From contig NC_051099.1 in assembly GCF_901709675.1 (NCBI RefSeq), positions 4,030,001 to 4,094,000 on the forward strand: 64,000 nt of DNA, read 5' to 3'. This DNA comes from Syngnathus acus (lineage: Eukaryota; Chordata; Actinopteri; Syngnathiformes; Syngnathidae). Positions 10,201 through 22,123 of this stretch are shown one piece after another. A model generated the notes under the pieces. It ran no database searches and had not been told where the DNA came from. It saw only the letters and a program-made list of their open reading frames with translations. Each line of letters begins with the position of its first letter. Position 1 is the stretch's first letter. A program made the translations under genes and the position numbers.

Positions 10201-13200
10201 TCTTTTTGATTACACAATAAATACATTTCATTCCGGAAAGCATTTGAAGCGGATCAGGTCAGACCGCTTTACTTTTTTTTTTTACTCTTACACACTCTGC
10301 TGGTGTTTTTATCGTTCCAATGCTTTTCCACTAACATGTTTTCCATTTGAGCGTTGAGTCAATAAATCCAACCAATAAGAATCCATCATGTGTCCTTGCG
10401 TTTGAAGAAGGAGGAGATGACTTCCCTTCACTTCCTATTATTCTCCTTACTGTATTATCTAGAGCATAGGTGTCAAACACAAGGCCCGGGGGCCAAATAC
10501 GGCCCGCCACATCATTTTATGTGGCCCGCGAAGACAAATTGTGCATCAACTACATGTGTCAATACTAAAATTCCAAATTGTCTTCACTTTAAAAAAAAAA
10601 AATAGATATTGCTAGCAATTTTTAATTACCATTCATCTTTTTAAAATATTTGAACAGTTTTTTACTAATCTGTAATTTCAAAACTAGTTTGTTGTGTAGG
10701 GGAAACGAGGGAAACGCTGACTACAAAAATGAGTTTCACACCCCTGGTCGGGCGGATCATTTGTCGGTGGTGGCTTTCATCAGTTGTTTGCCGTAATCTC
10801 ATGAGGTCAATGAGGCTGGACAGCCCGGTGACCCCTATGAGGCCCCCCCCCCCTTTCTTGCACCACCGCTGTGCTGTCCCCTCTTATCACTTTTCAAGGT
10901 TTACTGGACTCAACGCTCCCCGGTTGGGCCTCCTGCTATAATAGTTGGAGCGATTCATGTTCTGTCTTGTTGAAGACACTTTATCCATGTGCACACTAGT
11001 ATGTTCTTGATCAGGGAAGGTAGAGCCGCTATATTACAAGCTACTTAAGCTTGATGGTATCATATTACATGCTAGTGGTGGGCATTATTGCTAGCAGTCA
11101 GGCTTACAATGAGAGATTATAGCTAGCATCAATACACTTTCATTTTTATAATCAATTTATGGTGTGAGAATGATTTAAAAAGTTCCAGTGAGAAGAAACT
11201 TTGAAAAGAGCCCAAAAATGTCAACCACCTGAGTTGGATGAGGCATGTGATGCATGCAAAGGATCACAAGTGGACTTCAAGCTTCAGCATGTCTCTACTA
11301 CAAACAAAAGAAGCATTTATGTCACACGATTACCGTGTGAACATACGAATAAAGGCCCGCTCTCATCGTTGATCCTACTGCTGACACAGATGTTCCATGT
11401 TGCTTGGTCTCCCTGATTCATCAGAACTTTGTTTGGGGGAAAATACAAACTTACTTCGCTGTCTGTTAGAAGACACCCACTATCTCATATACCGTATTTT
11501 CCGCACTATAAGGCGCACCTAAAAACCTGTAATTTTCTCAAAAGCCGACAGTGCGCCTTTTAATCAGGTGCGCCTTATATATGGACGAATATTGAGCCAC
11601 TACAGCAGGCGTGTCCAAAGTCCGGCCCGCGGGACAAATGTATATATTTCATATATAGATAAAGTTTTGAAATGGGCCATTCATTGAAGGTGCGCCTTAT
11701 AATCCGGTGCGCCTTATATATGGACAAAGTTTTAAAATGGGCACCTTATAGTGCGGAAAATACGGTACGCTCCCTTTCACACTGCACTTAGCACAGGATG
11801 AGTCGATGACCAACCCATATGTCCTCGAGTGGACGGCGCCATGTTGTAGGGCTTGCTGTACCCCCTTTTTTCCATTATAAACATAACCAAGGCTTTCCAG
11901 ATACCTGCTTATCTTCTCATCTTGATTAGACTTTGCCAAGCATAGTGCTATAAACCCATCTTGTTCAACCTTTAAACCTTTTACTTGCTGTGAATGACAA
12001 TGACTTAATTATCCACATAATGGCAAAGCTAACAGTCCACAGCTCACCTTTGACCCCGTTAGGTTTCGATAAGGCAACTCGAGTGGGCCTGGCTGGCGAA
12101 TCAAAGCCAGATTGCTCCTCTGCTGAGTGCCGACTTTAATCTTACTAACATAACTAATTCTCTCGCTCTCAAAATACCGGCCTGGCCTTTTCTTCTTTCG
12201 CTCTCTCCTGATGGTCTATTTACTTTACGGGGGCCCACTTCCTCCAGGGGTCAAAAGTGACAAAGGTCACACTCTCTACAGTTGAAACAAATATTGTCAG
12301 TGTTTCGGTGTTTTCACAGATCTGTTCAGCTAATGCCCTTCTCTGGATAATCCGGGCTAAACAGCTTACAGATAGCAAGGAAATCTGCAGGTCTGAAATG
12401 AGGTGTTTAATTATCTATATGCTCGAAAATATCAATTATCTGACTTCATCGGGCCGTGCAACCTGCTTTCACTTTCAATTCCGAGTCCAGTGGATGCTTA
12501 ACAAAGCATAGCTAATAATACCAAACGAGTACCTGTATTGTTTTTGACGACACAGCATGCTAACCTGCTATGGTTCCATCTCATCTCAGTCAGGCTCTGG
12601 CACTAGCAGCTAGAGATCAGGTGATTGGTGCAGCTATGTCTGGCAGGCTGCTGGGTCCGTGTCAGCTTGTTCCAAATCCCACTGCGCTAGACGGACAGCT
12701 GACCTGCTTGTAACGTTGCCTGCTCATGCAGCGTGACATCACACCACAACATTAAACAGTGTTAGCCACATCAATCGTCCGACCCGGAAAAAACAGTCCA
12801 AATGAGCCGTCGTATATTTTCCAATGTACTTTTTTAATTTGTGTCTTTTAGAAGCTGGCAGCGGAATGTCAGAGCGCAGGTTACAGCGGCACACTAATCC
12901 CGTACAAGTGTGACCTCTCCAACGAGGAGGAGATCCTCTCCATGTTCTCCGCCATCAAAACGCTCCACAAGGGCGTCGACGTGTGCATCAACAACGCCGG
13001 GCTGGCGCACAACGAACCTCTGCTCAGTGGGAAAACAGAAGGCTGGAGGAATATGATCGATGTGAGTGATCGGCACGTGCGGATTCACGATTATGCAAAA
13101 ATATTGGCTCGGATGAGCAGCCCTGGCACAGCGGAGGCCCGCTTTTGAAAGCCTGCACTATTTCCCTTGTTAGACCCCACTATTCGGGTTCATTGACCAC

Positions 13201-14518
13201 AAAGGACCCCGTGCTGTAAAGTTTCCAGGGTCCAGCATTGGTAAGGCTGGTCCATCTGTTGTCATGGCAGCCCAAATGACCCTGTAGTGCCAGTGTATTA
13301 TTTTTAGCTTGGGTTTAATCTGCATGCTGACCCGATTTGGTCACCTTGCCCAAGCTTGCTTCACGATGGAATTTAACCTTACGTCCAGCAGTGTCTCTAC
13401 AGGAGAAGCTTAGATTGACAAGCGAGGGTCCAAATCGTAAATTATGATGGTAGGCAGCGAAACAAAGAGGCTCTGTTAAACACACCAAAAGTATTGGGAC
13501 AAAACTATTGCCATAAAATTGGAAGCAATTAGAGAGTTTCTTCCTATTTTAAATTATTTTCTTTTTTTTTTTGCACCACAGGTGAATGTCCTAGCCTTGT
13601 CCATCTGCACCCGTGAGGCTTACAAATCAATGAAGGAGAGGAACGTGGATGACGGTCACATCATTAATATTAACAGGTAAAATTGGAATTTGGCCCCCAC
13701 ACTTCTGAGGTTGACGGATTCAAATCCATCCTTATCACTTCATCTGCTGTATTGAATTTGTTTTTTTGGGTATTCTCAACTTTGACTGTACGTTAGTCCT
13801 CCTCTTCCTGTTGCAGTATGTGCGGGCATCGAATGGTCCCGAGTGCTGACAAGCATTTCTACTGTGCCACCAAATACGCAGTGACCGCTTTGACAGAGGG
13901 AATAAGGCAAGAACTAAGGGAAGCAAACACCCACATCAGAGCCACTGTGAGTGTGTGTATAATGCATGTTATGTGGTGAAAAATGTCCGTTGCATTTTCA
14001 TACACACTCATATATCGGTCACATTCTTTTGATAGCTACGTGTGAAATATCTGGAGTAATTGTAATTTTAAAATATATATTATAGCACATTTCAAATCAA
14101 AACTCTTCAACTGCACAGGATTTTTGTTGAGTCTTCATTTCTTTTTTTTCCTTTTCGTATAGTGTATATCCCCCGGGATAGTGGAGACTGAATTTGCCTT
14201 CCGTCTCCATAACAATGATCCAGAGAAAGCAGCTTCAGTGTACGAGAGTATAAAAGTAAGCCAAAAAAAAAAAAAAAGTCCTTTGTATCTCCAGTAGTAG
14301 TACTTTAACTTTTTTTTTTTTTTTGTAGTGTTTAAAAGCAGAAGATATAGCACGTGCGGTCACATTTGTCCTCGGTGCCCCTCCTCATGTCCAGGTAATG
14401 CCCTTTTTTTTTTTTTTTTTTTTTAATGCACCTTTTGTGTATCGTTTATTGACGTATCATCATTTTTTTCCTGCAGATTGGAGATATTCAGATGAGGCCA
14501 GTTGAGCAGGTGTCCTAG
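7209..14518 (+). CDS. dhrs11: DHRS11, short-chain dehydrogenase/reductase (7 exons)
   Basis: Exons: 7209-7340, 12852-13061, 13582-13676, 13817-13946, 14163-14255, 14329-14394, 14477-14518; total 255 residues (human 260). This is a classical SDR that reduces carbonyls with NADPH; mammalian DHRS11 acts on 3- and 17-ketosteroids and on dicarbonyl compounds. The dinucleotide-binding motif TGASVGIG is at 12-19 and an RN after the second strand fits NADP use. NNAG is at 91-94, catalytic Ser146 lies in ININS, and Tyr161/Lys165 form YCATK. Sequence after the active site (CISPGIVETEFAFR) is typical. The start codon opens MERWKGRVALVTGAS, the family N-terminus. Intron 1 (5.5 kb) holds several repeats; the other introns are 75-520 nt. 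It sits after GGNBP2 as in human 17q12. Confidence 0.96.
8265..8350 (+). repeat. Fold-back element, copy A (left end incomplete)
   Basis: It contains GTGATGTCATTTTCAGTTGA, then CAGCAAGTGGTAAAATGGCC and CGCCCCCTGAG. The same order occurs at 41791-41897. The left side carries TTGCTGTCAA, the start of an inverted copy of the right side, so the element looks like a short palindromic MITE with a truncated left end. Confidence 0.6.
10465..10746 (+). mobile_element. hAT-like non-autonomous element
   Basis: It begins with CATAGGTGTCAAAC and ends with GTTTCACACCCCTG, which pair as imperfect terminal inverted repeats. The interior GGCCCGGGGGCCAAATACGG and GTGGCCCGCGAAGAC are typical of a repeat seen often in fish genomes. 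No transposase frame is present. I see no clear 8-bp target duplication, so the hAT assignment is tentative. Confidence 0.5.
11490..11767 (+). mobile_element. MITE copy 1 (TA-flanked, CCGTATTTTCCGCACTATAAGG termini)
   Basis: The ends TACCGTATTTTCCGCACTAT and ATAGTGCGGAAAATACGGTA are perfect inverted repeats flanked by TA, as expected for a Tc1/mariner-type non-autonomous element. Inside are repeated GGCGCACC/GTGCGCCTTATA units and GTGTCCAAAGTCCGGCCCGC. Copies 2 and 3 (19528-19761 and 62731-62982) share these parts. No coding capacity. Confidence 0.8.
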
Positions 14519-15145
14519 CAGTGAAACAGTAGCCAGACGCTGCAGAAGGAGCCCAGAAGTCAGCAGCCATGGTGACTCAATAGCGACCTCTGCTGAGCAA
14601 GGGTAGGAGTTGGGTGGAATAATAAATGGATGGGAAAAGAAAGAGCGCAAGGAGTCAAGAAAGGCTGGATGGAGGAAATGAAGGGTGTGGACGAAAACCA
14701 CAATGAAAATACTACTGAACGCAGCCACCAGTTGTTTGTTAACTGAGACGACTCGAAAGTCCTTGCTGTGCTTATGTGGTCATCGATATGACCATCGTTT
14801 CAGATGAAGACTATGCTATTGACTGCACATATGTTTTTTTTTTTTAAGTCATATTACATATCTATTTGAAAATTAAATTGGAACGGTAATTGTCTGTTAA
14901 TAATTTTTGGATTCTTTTTATAATTATTTGACCACTTGATTGATGATAGATCTGCTGTCATAGAAAAAAATAACCGTAAAAAGTACTGTATTGTCTATTT
15001 AACTATTTAATATTCTCTAAGGCTTGACACCTTGACTTACAATATGGACATACTCACTTTTTTTTATTTTATTTTAACTTTAAGCAAACATACTAATGAT
15101 ACAATTTTTTTGTCTGCATGTGTCCCACAATCCAATGATTGGGTG

Positions 15146-15300
15146 TGTACCGTAATTTCTTGAGTGTAATGCACACTCGCGCCTAATTAGGAACTGATCC
15201 GTTACGTATGCATTGCATCTTCCGTACGTGCAACACATCCATTCCGCAATTAGTGTGAATTAGGTGTCAAATATATAATGCGCATCTCCAAAATGGCCCT
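15146..15300. repeat. Probable degenerate interspersed repeat
   Basis: GTACCGTAATTTCTTGAGTG at the left and ATAATGCGCATCTCC at the right resemble the 'CCGTAATTT...ATAATGCGCA' style of non-autonomous fish elements. No second copy is present in the window, so this is weak. Confidence 0.3.
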
Positions 15301-16034
15301 CTAACATTCTTGTACTGTACCTTTGTCTTATACTTTCCGCCAAATTGCTGGTATTCATTTTCACAAAATGAAGTACATTTCAGCTATTATCCACAAAGTA
15401 ATTTTTTTAAAGACATTGGTAGGGAGAAAAGCACAGTTGGTGCAACTGGTCATGGCAGCATAGCAATGCAAGAAGGGGTAAGTTTCTGTTTAACATTAGT
15501 TAGACATTTTTATTTTTACCATTATACACTTATACAATATGACCCGCCCCTTTTTCCACCTATGTTTTACACCCACCATGGATTTTAAATTAAAACCGCA
15601 GATAAAAACGAGTTCTCTACTCGAGAAATGACATTAATTTATGTCGCGCACTTTCAGTTAATAAACTTTTGATGAGTTATTTAAACGCAGAATTTACAGA
15701 TGGGTTACAGGACTATATATGTAGGTGTAAATGTACACACGCACAAACACACATACAGTATGTCATTTCAGTGGGATGTTATCAAATACTTAACATTTAT
15801 TGCCTGCCTATATTCAAACTAGACAGTGTCAATGCCTATACTGCATAAGACTTTATAATCATCGTACTCTGTACATGTAAAATGTCAAGGAACCCTGTGA
15901 AGTTTTTATTACACCATACATGCTAAAAGAGCAGCATGACCTGTGTACCTGATAACAGACATTTGTCATGTTAATCACAAACATATCATTTGACCTAATA
16001 AATAACTTGCCCACACTGAATGTATCTCTGGCGC

Positions 16035-16040
16035 TTTATT
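16035..16040 (-). promoter_or_regulatory. SLC6 gene poly(A) signal
   Basis: TTTATT on the plus strand reads AATAAA on the minus strand, about 175 nt past the transporter stop codon. Confidence 0.5.
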
Positions 16041-16213
16041 TATAAAAGTTTATGCTCATGGAAGTCAACTGTGGTTTGAAATACTATGCATCTAATACTT
16101 AAATACAAATACAGAACAGTAGAAATATTTACATTCACACCCCCGTGTACCATTATAGGTCGATAATAACTGACACTGATTTGCTCAATTAGAAAAACTG
16201 CAAATAAATCTCT

Positions 16214-19200
16214 TTAATTGGTCTCATCTGGCAGTTTGTAGTCCGTACTGATGGCGTCGGTGCTGATGACGGCCATGTTTGGGCAGCTCTCACTTCGTCC
16301 GCTTTCGCAATACGGTATTTTGGATTTGTCATTCAGGGCGAATGGTGTGATGGACAGCTTTAGTCTCTGTGGAGCAATGAGGGAAGTACCAAATGAATGT
16401 TTTATATCTTGCATGTGCAACACAAAGGCCATCACTGTTTCATTACAGTATTAAATAAAATAAAATAATTAAACAAAACATGGCAAAGGATTTTATGGAA
16501 CGATGCAGATGAAAGAATAATTTCACGTCACTATGATATTAATGGAATAATCCACCGCCAGAAACATAATCCGCAGTTCACTCACTGAGCTTTTCTAAAG
16601 TCCTCTATTTATTTATGATGGAGGCCCAACACAAATTTGTAAGTATGCACCATTGTCTGTCATTAACTCAATAGCATCGTGATAAGGACAATAAATATTT
16701 GATTAAAATCACATTGATGCCAAAAATATGCTGCGGTTATAATTCCATTTTTTTAAATTTTTTTTAATTTGGGAGGTAATTTCACTTTCAGCGCATACGA
16801 TTGTTTTTAACTGTAAATTTGAAAGTAGGAGAGAGTTTCAAACGATGCCTCATTTTGACTGCGGAGATTAGAAAGAGATTATTGAATGTTGCAATCCTCT
16901 ATCATTCCACGTTAGGCCTACAGAAAGCAACGGCTTTGGGTTCAATTTATTATGTACATCTTTAGACATGATGCGATATATACTGTGAGATTGAAGTTTA
17001 GTTTTGGAAAAAAAAAAAGGGATTTGTTCACTCTAAACAGGGATATTTTTTGTATTATCCATTTCTCTTTCTCTCTCATAATATATTATTTTTAATGTGT
17101 TTATACTATTTTGAAAGTGTATTTAAAAACATATGCTTAAGGAATATTTCAATTGGATATTTCAAGGTGTGGGGGGGGGGGGGAGAATAGTAAATATATT
17201 TACATCACCTGCACAAATGATCCAGGCAGCACCCACAATGTGTGAATGGTGCCCAGCGGAATCCAAATCATGGAGGCCATGGCGATGACCCAGCCGAGCC
17301 CTTGAGCCCAGGGAGGGAAGACGTAGGCTTCATAACGAGCCGGTTTGAACTGGATAATTGAAAAAATGAGGATAACCTGCCCCCCACGAAAAAAAACAAA
17401 AAAACACTGAGTATTGGCTGTACTCCAGATTGACATAATACAAATCGTCTGACTTACAGTGACGAGAAAAGGAGCAATGATTTGCCAACACAGTCTGAAG
17501 AAGAGGTTGGGCCTTTTCCCAGTCATCTCTTCCAGGTTGTCAGATAATCGTTTCACACCTAAATACCAAAATGAGTTGAGTTCAGATTGCGCAGATTCAT
17601 CAAATAACTTTTTTTTTTTAATACTGACCATAAAACCAACAAATGCCTAGGACCTCAAAGAATGCAAGGAACATGATGGACACAATGGCAGTGTAATGAT
17701 CCATCAACTGGAAAACATAAATCCCTGCCTGCAAAGATATGAATTCTCTGTCAAATATAATTGTGAATTTAACACATCCAGGAAAAAACAAAACATCATT
17801 TACCTGCGTCACATTAGGAATTCCAAGAAGACAAGCGATTCCACAAACTGCAAGAACTAACAGTTCTTTCTTCTTAAAGAACTTCAGCAGAGGCTGATTG
17901 GATTGATCCATCAGAGTGGTCACCATCACTTCAACCATAGCAAACTGGTCAAATGGAAAAAAGGTATTAACTGATGTTTATTATTTGAAATATTGTGTGT
18001 GATAGTCTACCTCACTGTCAATTCCAAGAAAAAGCAACATGCAGAAGAACATCACAGCCCATAGTTGAGGTACTGGCATACTGGCAAAAGCTTGTGGGTA
18101 AACAACATAAACGAGTCCTGGACCTACATAACAAATCAAAAATAATGAATGAATTTAATTGAGACATTTAAGATTGCTGGATTTATTTCTTCACTTACCA
18201 TCCACAGCCAACTGGGCCACGGGAATGTCCTGCAGATGCGACATATATCCGAAAGCGGAGAATATAACAAAACCTGACAAAATACTGGTGAGGGAATTGA
18301 CGATGGATATGGTCAGCGTGTCCCTGTGTGAAAAGACACAAAAGGATCTTCATAAGATATCACGCTAGGACTCATTGGAGTGGTGAGTGAGGCTTTTACT
18401 TAATAATATTATTGTTGAAAGAGTTATAGCTAGACATAGCTATGAGGAAACCAAATCCTATTCCGATGGAGTTAAAGATCTGAGCTGCAGCGTTCACCCA
18501 AACCTGCAAGCAGACGATGCGTTTTCAATTTCTTCGATATGCTTCAAAGTCTTCCACACAAATGAATCTCCCTCACCTCCACTGAGAGAAGTCTTTCCCA
18601 TTGTGGCACTATGAAGAACTTTATACCCTCAATTGCTCCAGGAAGTTGCACATTATTAACTAGCAGGGCAATAAGGATGACATATGGGAGCAACGCTGTG
18701 AGGTACACCACCTGTAACGTATATTAAGAAGGTCATTGGAAGAAGCGTCGCTTCACATCTGCGTCAACTCCGCTCACTTTGCCTGTGGATTTGGTCCCCT
18801 TGAAGATGCAAAGATAGATGAGGATCCAAGCAAGCATGAGAATAAGCATAAGGTCCCATCGTACAACTCCGGCTTCCTCGATTCCCGCTGTTTGTTGCAG
18901 CATCTTATATCTTCACGGAAGCATGTATGTTAACATTTCTTATACATTTTGGGAGCAGATTAATGGCATTTCTATTTATTTCAATGGGAAAAGATGCTTT
19001 GGGATGTGTGTTAAAAACTAAACTCATCTCAAAGCACCACTATTTGTATTTCACACGTGTATATATATATATTTATATATATTCTCACAACTGTCTATAT
19101 ATTTAATTGCATGCAAAAGAGAGGTGACTAATATTTATACAAGTGTCTTAAAATTGATTTGTGACCTCTCCTATCATTTTGACTGATATCGTTCACATGG

Positions 19201-20333
19201 CTGCTGTGATAAGCTCACGCAACACTGTTACGTCGTTCTCCATGTTGTTTCTTTTGGGAAATTTGCTCTCCCAACCAGTAAAACATACTTGAAGAACTCC
19301 TGGCTGGCCGTCGACGAGTAGCTGTTGTTTGTGGCGTGATCTGTACAGTTTGGAGTGTTCCACGTGTTGTTGCAACCCTGCCAGGGTAGCGGCACTTGAA
19401 AAGAGCTGAATAGGTAGTAGAGGGCCCAAGTAATGACCACGTTATAGTACGTGCACATGATGAAGGAAATGGCCACGGATGCTACTCCGACACCTGTGTG
19501 ATAGAAATATGGATTGAAATAAAATAGTACCGTATTTTCCGCACTATAAGGCGCACCGAAAAACCTCCAGTTTTCTCAAAAGTGCGCCTTATAATCAGGT
19601 GCGCCTTAAATATGGACCAATATCGAGCCACTACAGCAGGCGTGTCCAAAGTCCGGCCCGCGGGCCAAATTATTTTATATATGGACAAAGTTTTAAAATG
19701 GGCCATTCATTGAAGGTGCGCCTTATAATCCGGTGCGCCTTATAGTGCAGAAAATACGGTACCACTGCCATCGCTCAAGGGATGTTGTACCTTTTAAAAG
19801 AGGGCAGAATTGCTCAAGAGCATGGACAGGCCCTCTTTTGGTGTATTGACCAACGGTCAACTCCATATGGAGGAGAGGGATCCCCAAAACAAACAGCATG
19901 AGAAGGTATGGTACCAGAAATGCACCTACAGGGAAATGATTCAAGTTCATGGATTGATGTTAATGCACCTGTAAATTAATCTACAAAAAGACAATTTGCA
20001 GACTCAAAACTTGAAAAAAAAAAGATTTGATCATTTTCAAAAGATATTATTGTGGAGTGATTCGAGCAAATCCATCCGTTTTAGTGTAAAGTCAAATTTG
20101 GCAAGTTTCTTATTTATTTACTCACCTCCTCCACTCCTGAAGCAGAGGTAAGGGAATCTCCAAATGTTGCCCAGCCCCACGGCGGAGCCGACGCCCGCCA
20201 GAGTGAACTCTATTTGCCTGCTCCACGTCGGTCTGCTCTTTTCCTTGGCCATGTCTGCCGTTGGGATCCAAGCGGTTTCTCTTCTGGGCCCTAACTCCAT
20301 GGAAAAGGGTTTTGTAACTCTGGTTGACATCAC
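16214..20333 (-). CDS. SLC6-family Na+/Cl- coupled amino-acid/GABA-type transporter (13 exons)
   Basis: Minus-strand exons (high to low): 20333-20126, 19925-19791, 19493-19289, 18910-18778, 18711-18577, 18503-18400, 18323-18199, 18123-18011, 17944-17804, 17728-17629, 17558-17458, 17376-17209, 16366-16214; 606 residues, all in phase. The 12-helix plan of the neurotransmitter:sodium symporters is clear. TM1 is [14 protein letters not shown], a WNTPNCT loop with glycosylation sites follows TM3, and TM6 has [19 protein letters not shown] with the chloride-site Gln and Ser kept. Gly53 stands where monoamine carriers have Asp, so an amino-acid or GABA-like substrate is more likely. The second TM1-2 segment ([13 protein letters not shown]) is unlike GAT, GlyT, TauT or SERT, so I leave the gene unnamed. 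Intron 2 is almost entirely a MITE. It converges on DHRS11 and diverges from FLOT2. Confidence 0.9.
19528..19761 (+). mobile_element. MITE copy 2, filling SLC6 intron 2
   Basis: Same orientation and parts as copy 1: TA plus CCGTATTTTCCGCACTATAAGG at the left, the inverted version (one base changed, GTGCAG) at the right, and GTGTCCAAAGTCCGGCCCGC inside. It occupies 234 bp of a 297-bp intron (19494-19790), leaving 34 and 29 bp of flanking intron. Confidence 0.8.
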
Positions 20334-22123
20334 TTTTTATTATCCCTAATGATTAGCAGAAAGGCCGCCGGTCGGCTATCCGTAAGTCCATTCAGTTTAA
20401 TGTTTGCCATCACAATGCTTCGAATCATCCATTCATTCATTTTCTTTCACTTATCCTCAAGTTGTTGTTTTTTCTTCCTCTTGTAAAAAAAAGTTTTCAA
20501 ACTTTCACTTTTTCCAGAATTTCCTAGTAATAAATGTCTTAATCTAATATATCTTCTCAACTACAATAAAGTGTTTATATTATATTATTATATATATGAT
20601 ATTGATATTATAAATCTTAAATATAACCAATACAATAGCTATTGTTTCATTTTATATAAAGTTGTTGAAAATTCTTATGGTCTGTCTTCTTCAGGAATAC
20701 TATTGTAAACATTATCTCGTGTGCTGGATAATATTTCAAAGATTGTGCCGGTTAGATCACATTTCCAGGATGATACAAAGTGCACTTTTAACACGTGAGC
20801 CTCTACAACTGTGTGAAGGTGGAAATTTGATAAGCATTATCTATACCCCAACGATAAGAATCAAATACAATCCAAGTTTGGTCAATGAGAATGAGTATTT
20901 GGAATTAAAAATATATGAAACAAATGAGTCAAATGACAAAGGATACAATTATTCTGTGCAATTGTTTCTTGAGATCTCCTCAGTGAACATTTTAGAGTTG
21001 GAAATTGGTGGAGAAATGGGAAAGTAGTACAACAGCAAAAAATTGGGGGTGCAAGTATCATAATAAATAATTTTGATGAAAAGGAACAAATATGAAGGCT
21101 TTATTCCAGGACCCTCTGAACTCCAGAGTAAATTTGCTTTTTGGTATTTGTGAGCCATCTGCTGGGCACAAGAGAATACTGCTCAAAAGGGGGCGGGGAT
21201 TCCAGTTTGTGCACCATAAAGTATTTTATTGTGTTGTATTTATTTTATTAAGCTATGCAATATATGTATACCGCAGGAAGAAGGTGAGTGATATAGTGAT
21301 TGTCTGTGAAAAAACTCAGATGACATGAAAAATTCCAAGTGCACAGACATGCAAGCAGGTGTTGACATGATACAACTTTCTCAAGCCTGCATGGAGGCAC
21401 TGCTGTGATATCAACATGCTGGTCATATTGGGCCAATATGGGTCATGATCCATGAGTAATGCTTATCTGTCTGTGTCAATAAATTGGTCTATCAGGAACA
21501 GCAGATATTTAAAAGTGTAAAATAGTATCAAAAAGAGACAAAGAAAAATAATTTCAAAACTGTTTCCATTTGTTATTGTGACCTATACTCTGTCCAAGCT
21601 AATTTTGATTTTTTTTTTTTTTTTATCCATAAATTTAGAATTAACCATTCAAAGGGAAACTTTTTGCCTATCCTCTCAACGATTAAATGTGTCCCTTATG
21701 AATAATATTAGTCCAGGATAAGCGCTAATTAGTTATTACTTAATTTAACATTTTTCGTCTCTCGCAGAAGGACACTATTACGTCATTTCCTCTGTTTGGG
21801 CGTTTGGGAAAGATATCCGGTAAATTAACGATAGTCATCAAGTTAGCGTAAAATAAGAAACTGCGTCGTCAAAAAAATAAAAGCTTCTGAATTCCTCCAA
21901 AGCAGGCTACATGCGTTGACGTTGGGTCGTATTTATTTTGAAGGATTTAACCGGAAGCACTGATCGAGTTTCCTCAGTGCGAAGGAAATCGATACGGGTG
22001 TGGGTGTGACGCGCAGCCGTTTCGTTGATGTTGTGTTGAAATAATTGTGAGGGTTGGAGGGGGTAAAGGGGGAAACGTACATTTAACATCTTTCGGTGTC
22101 GAGTCAAAAAAATCGTTTTAAAA
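20334..22123. other. Divergent promoter region between the SLC6 gene and FLOT2
   Basis: The two genes point away from each other over 1.8 kb. Most of the interval is AT-rich with no supported exon. The last 250 bp before the FLOT2 start are less AT-rich and include an ETS-like CCGGAAG at 21951-21957, so the FLOT2 promoter and 5'UTR likely lie there. Confidence 0.5.

Larger units (their letters stand above)
7341..12851 (+). other. DHRS11 intron 1, repeat-bearing
   Basis: 5.5 kb with no exon that I can support. Contents recognised: a small fold-back element (8265-8350), an AT-rich block near 8430-8490, G-runs at about 9329 and 9531, a hAT-like non-autonomous element (10465-10746) and a TA-flanked MITE (11490-11767). 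The remainder is AT-rich unique-looking sequence. Confidence 0.7.
14519..16213. other. DHRS11 3'UTR and spacer before the convergent SLC6 gene
   Basis: DHRS11 has AATAAA at 14621-14626, about 100 nt past its stop. The transporter gene converges from the right, with a minus-strand AATAAA at 16035-16040. Between them is AT-rich DNA containing a probable degenerate repeat (15146-15300). No coding exon is supported. Confidence 0.55.

Noticed and set aside
13693-13731. SINE B-box (GGATTCAAATCC) in DHRS11 intron 3
   Set aside because: Only a B-box-like word; no A box or tail, so too weak to call.
13817-13946. DHRS11 Cys148 in place of a Ser found in human, first taken as loss of the catalytic serine
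   Set aside because: Alignment to classical SDRs through the following Gly places the catalytic serine at Ser146, which is kept; Tyr161 and Lys165 are also kept.
16214-20333. Serotonin transporter (SLC6A4), because human SLC6A4 is also on 17q11.2
   Set aside because: The TM1 aspartate of monoamine carriers is Gly here, and the TM1-TM2 and TM6 sequences do not match SERT.
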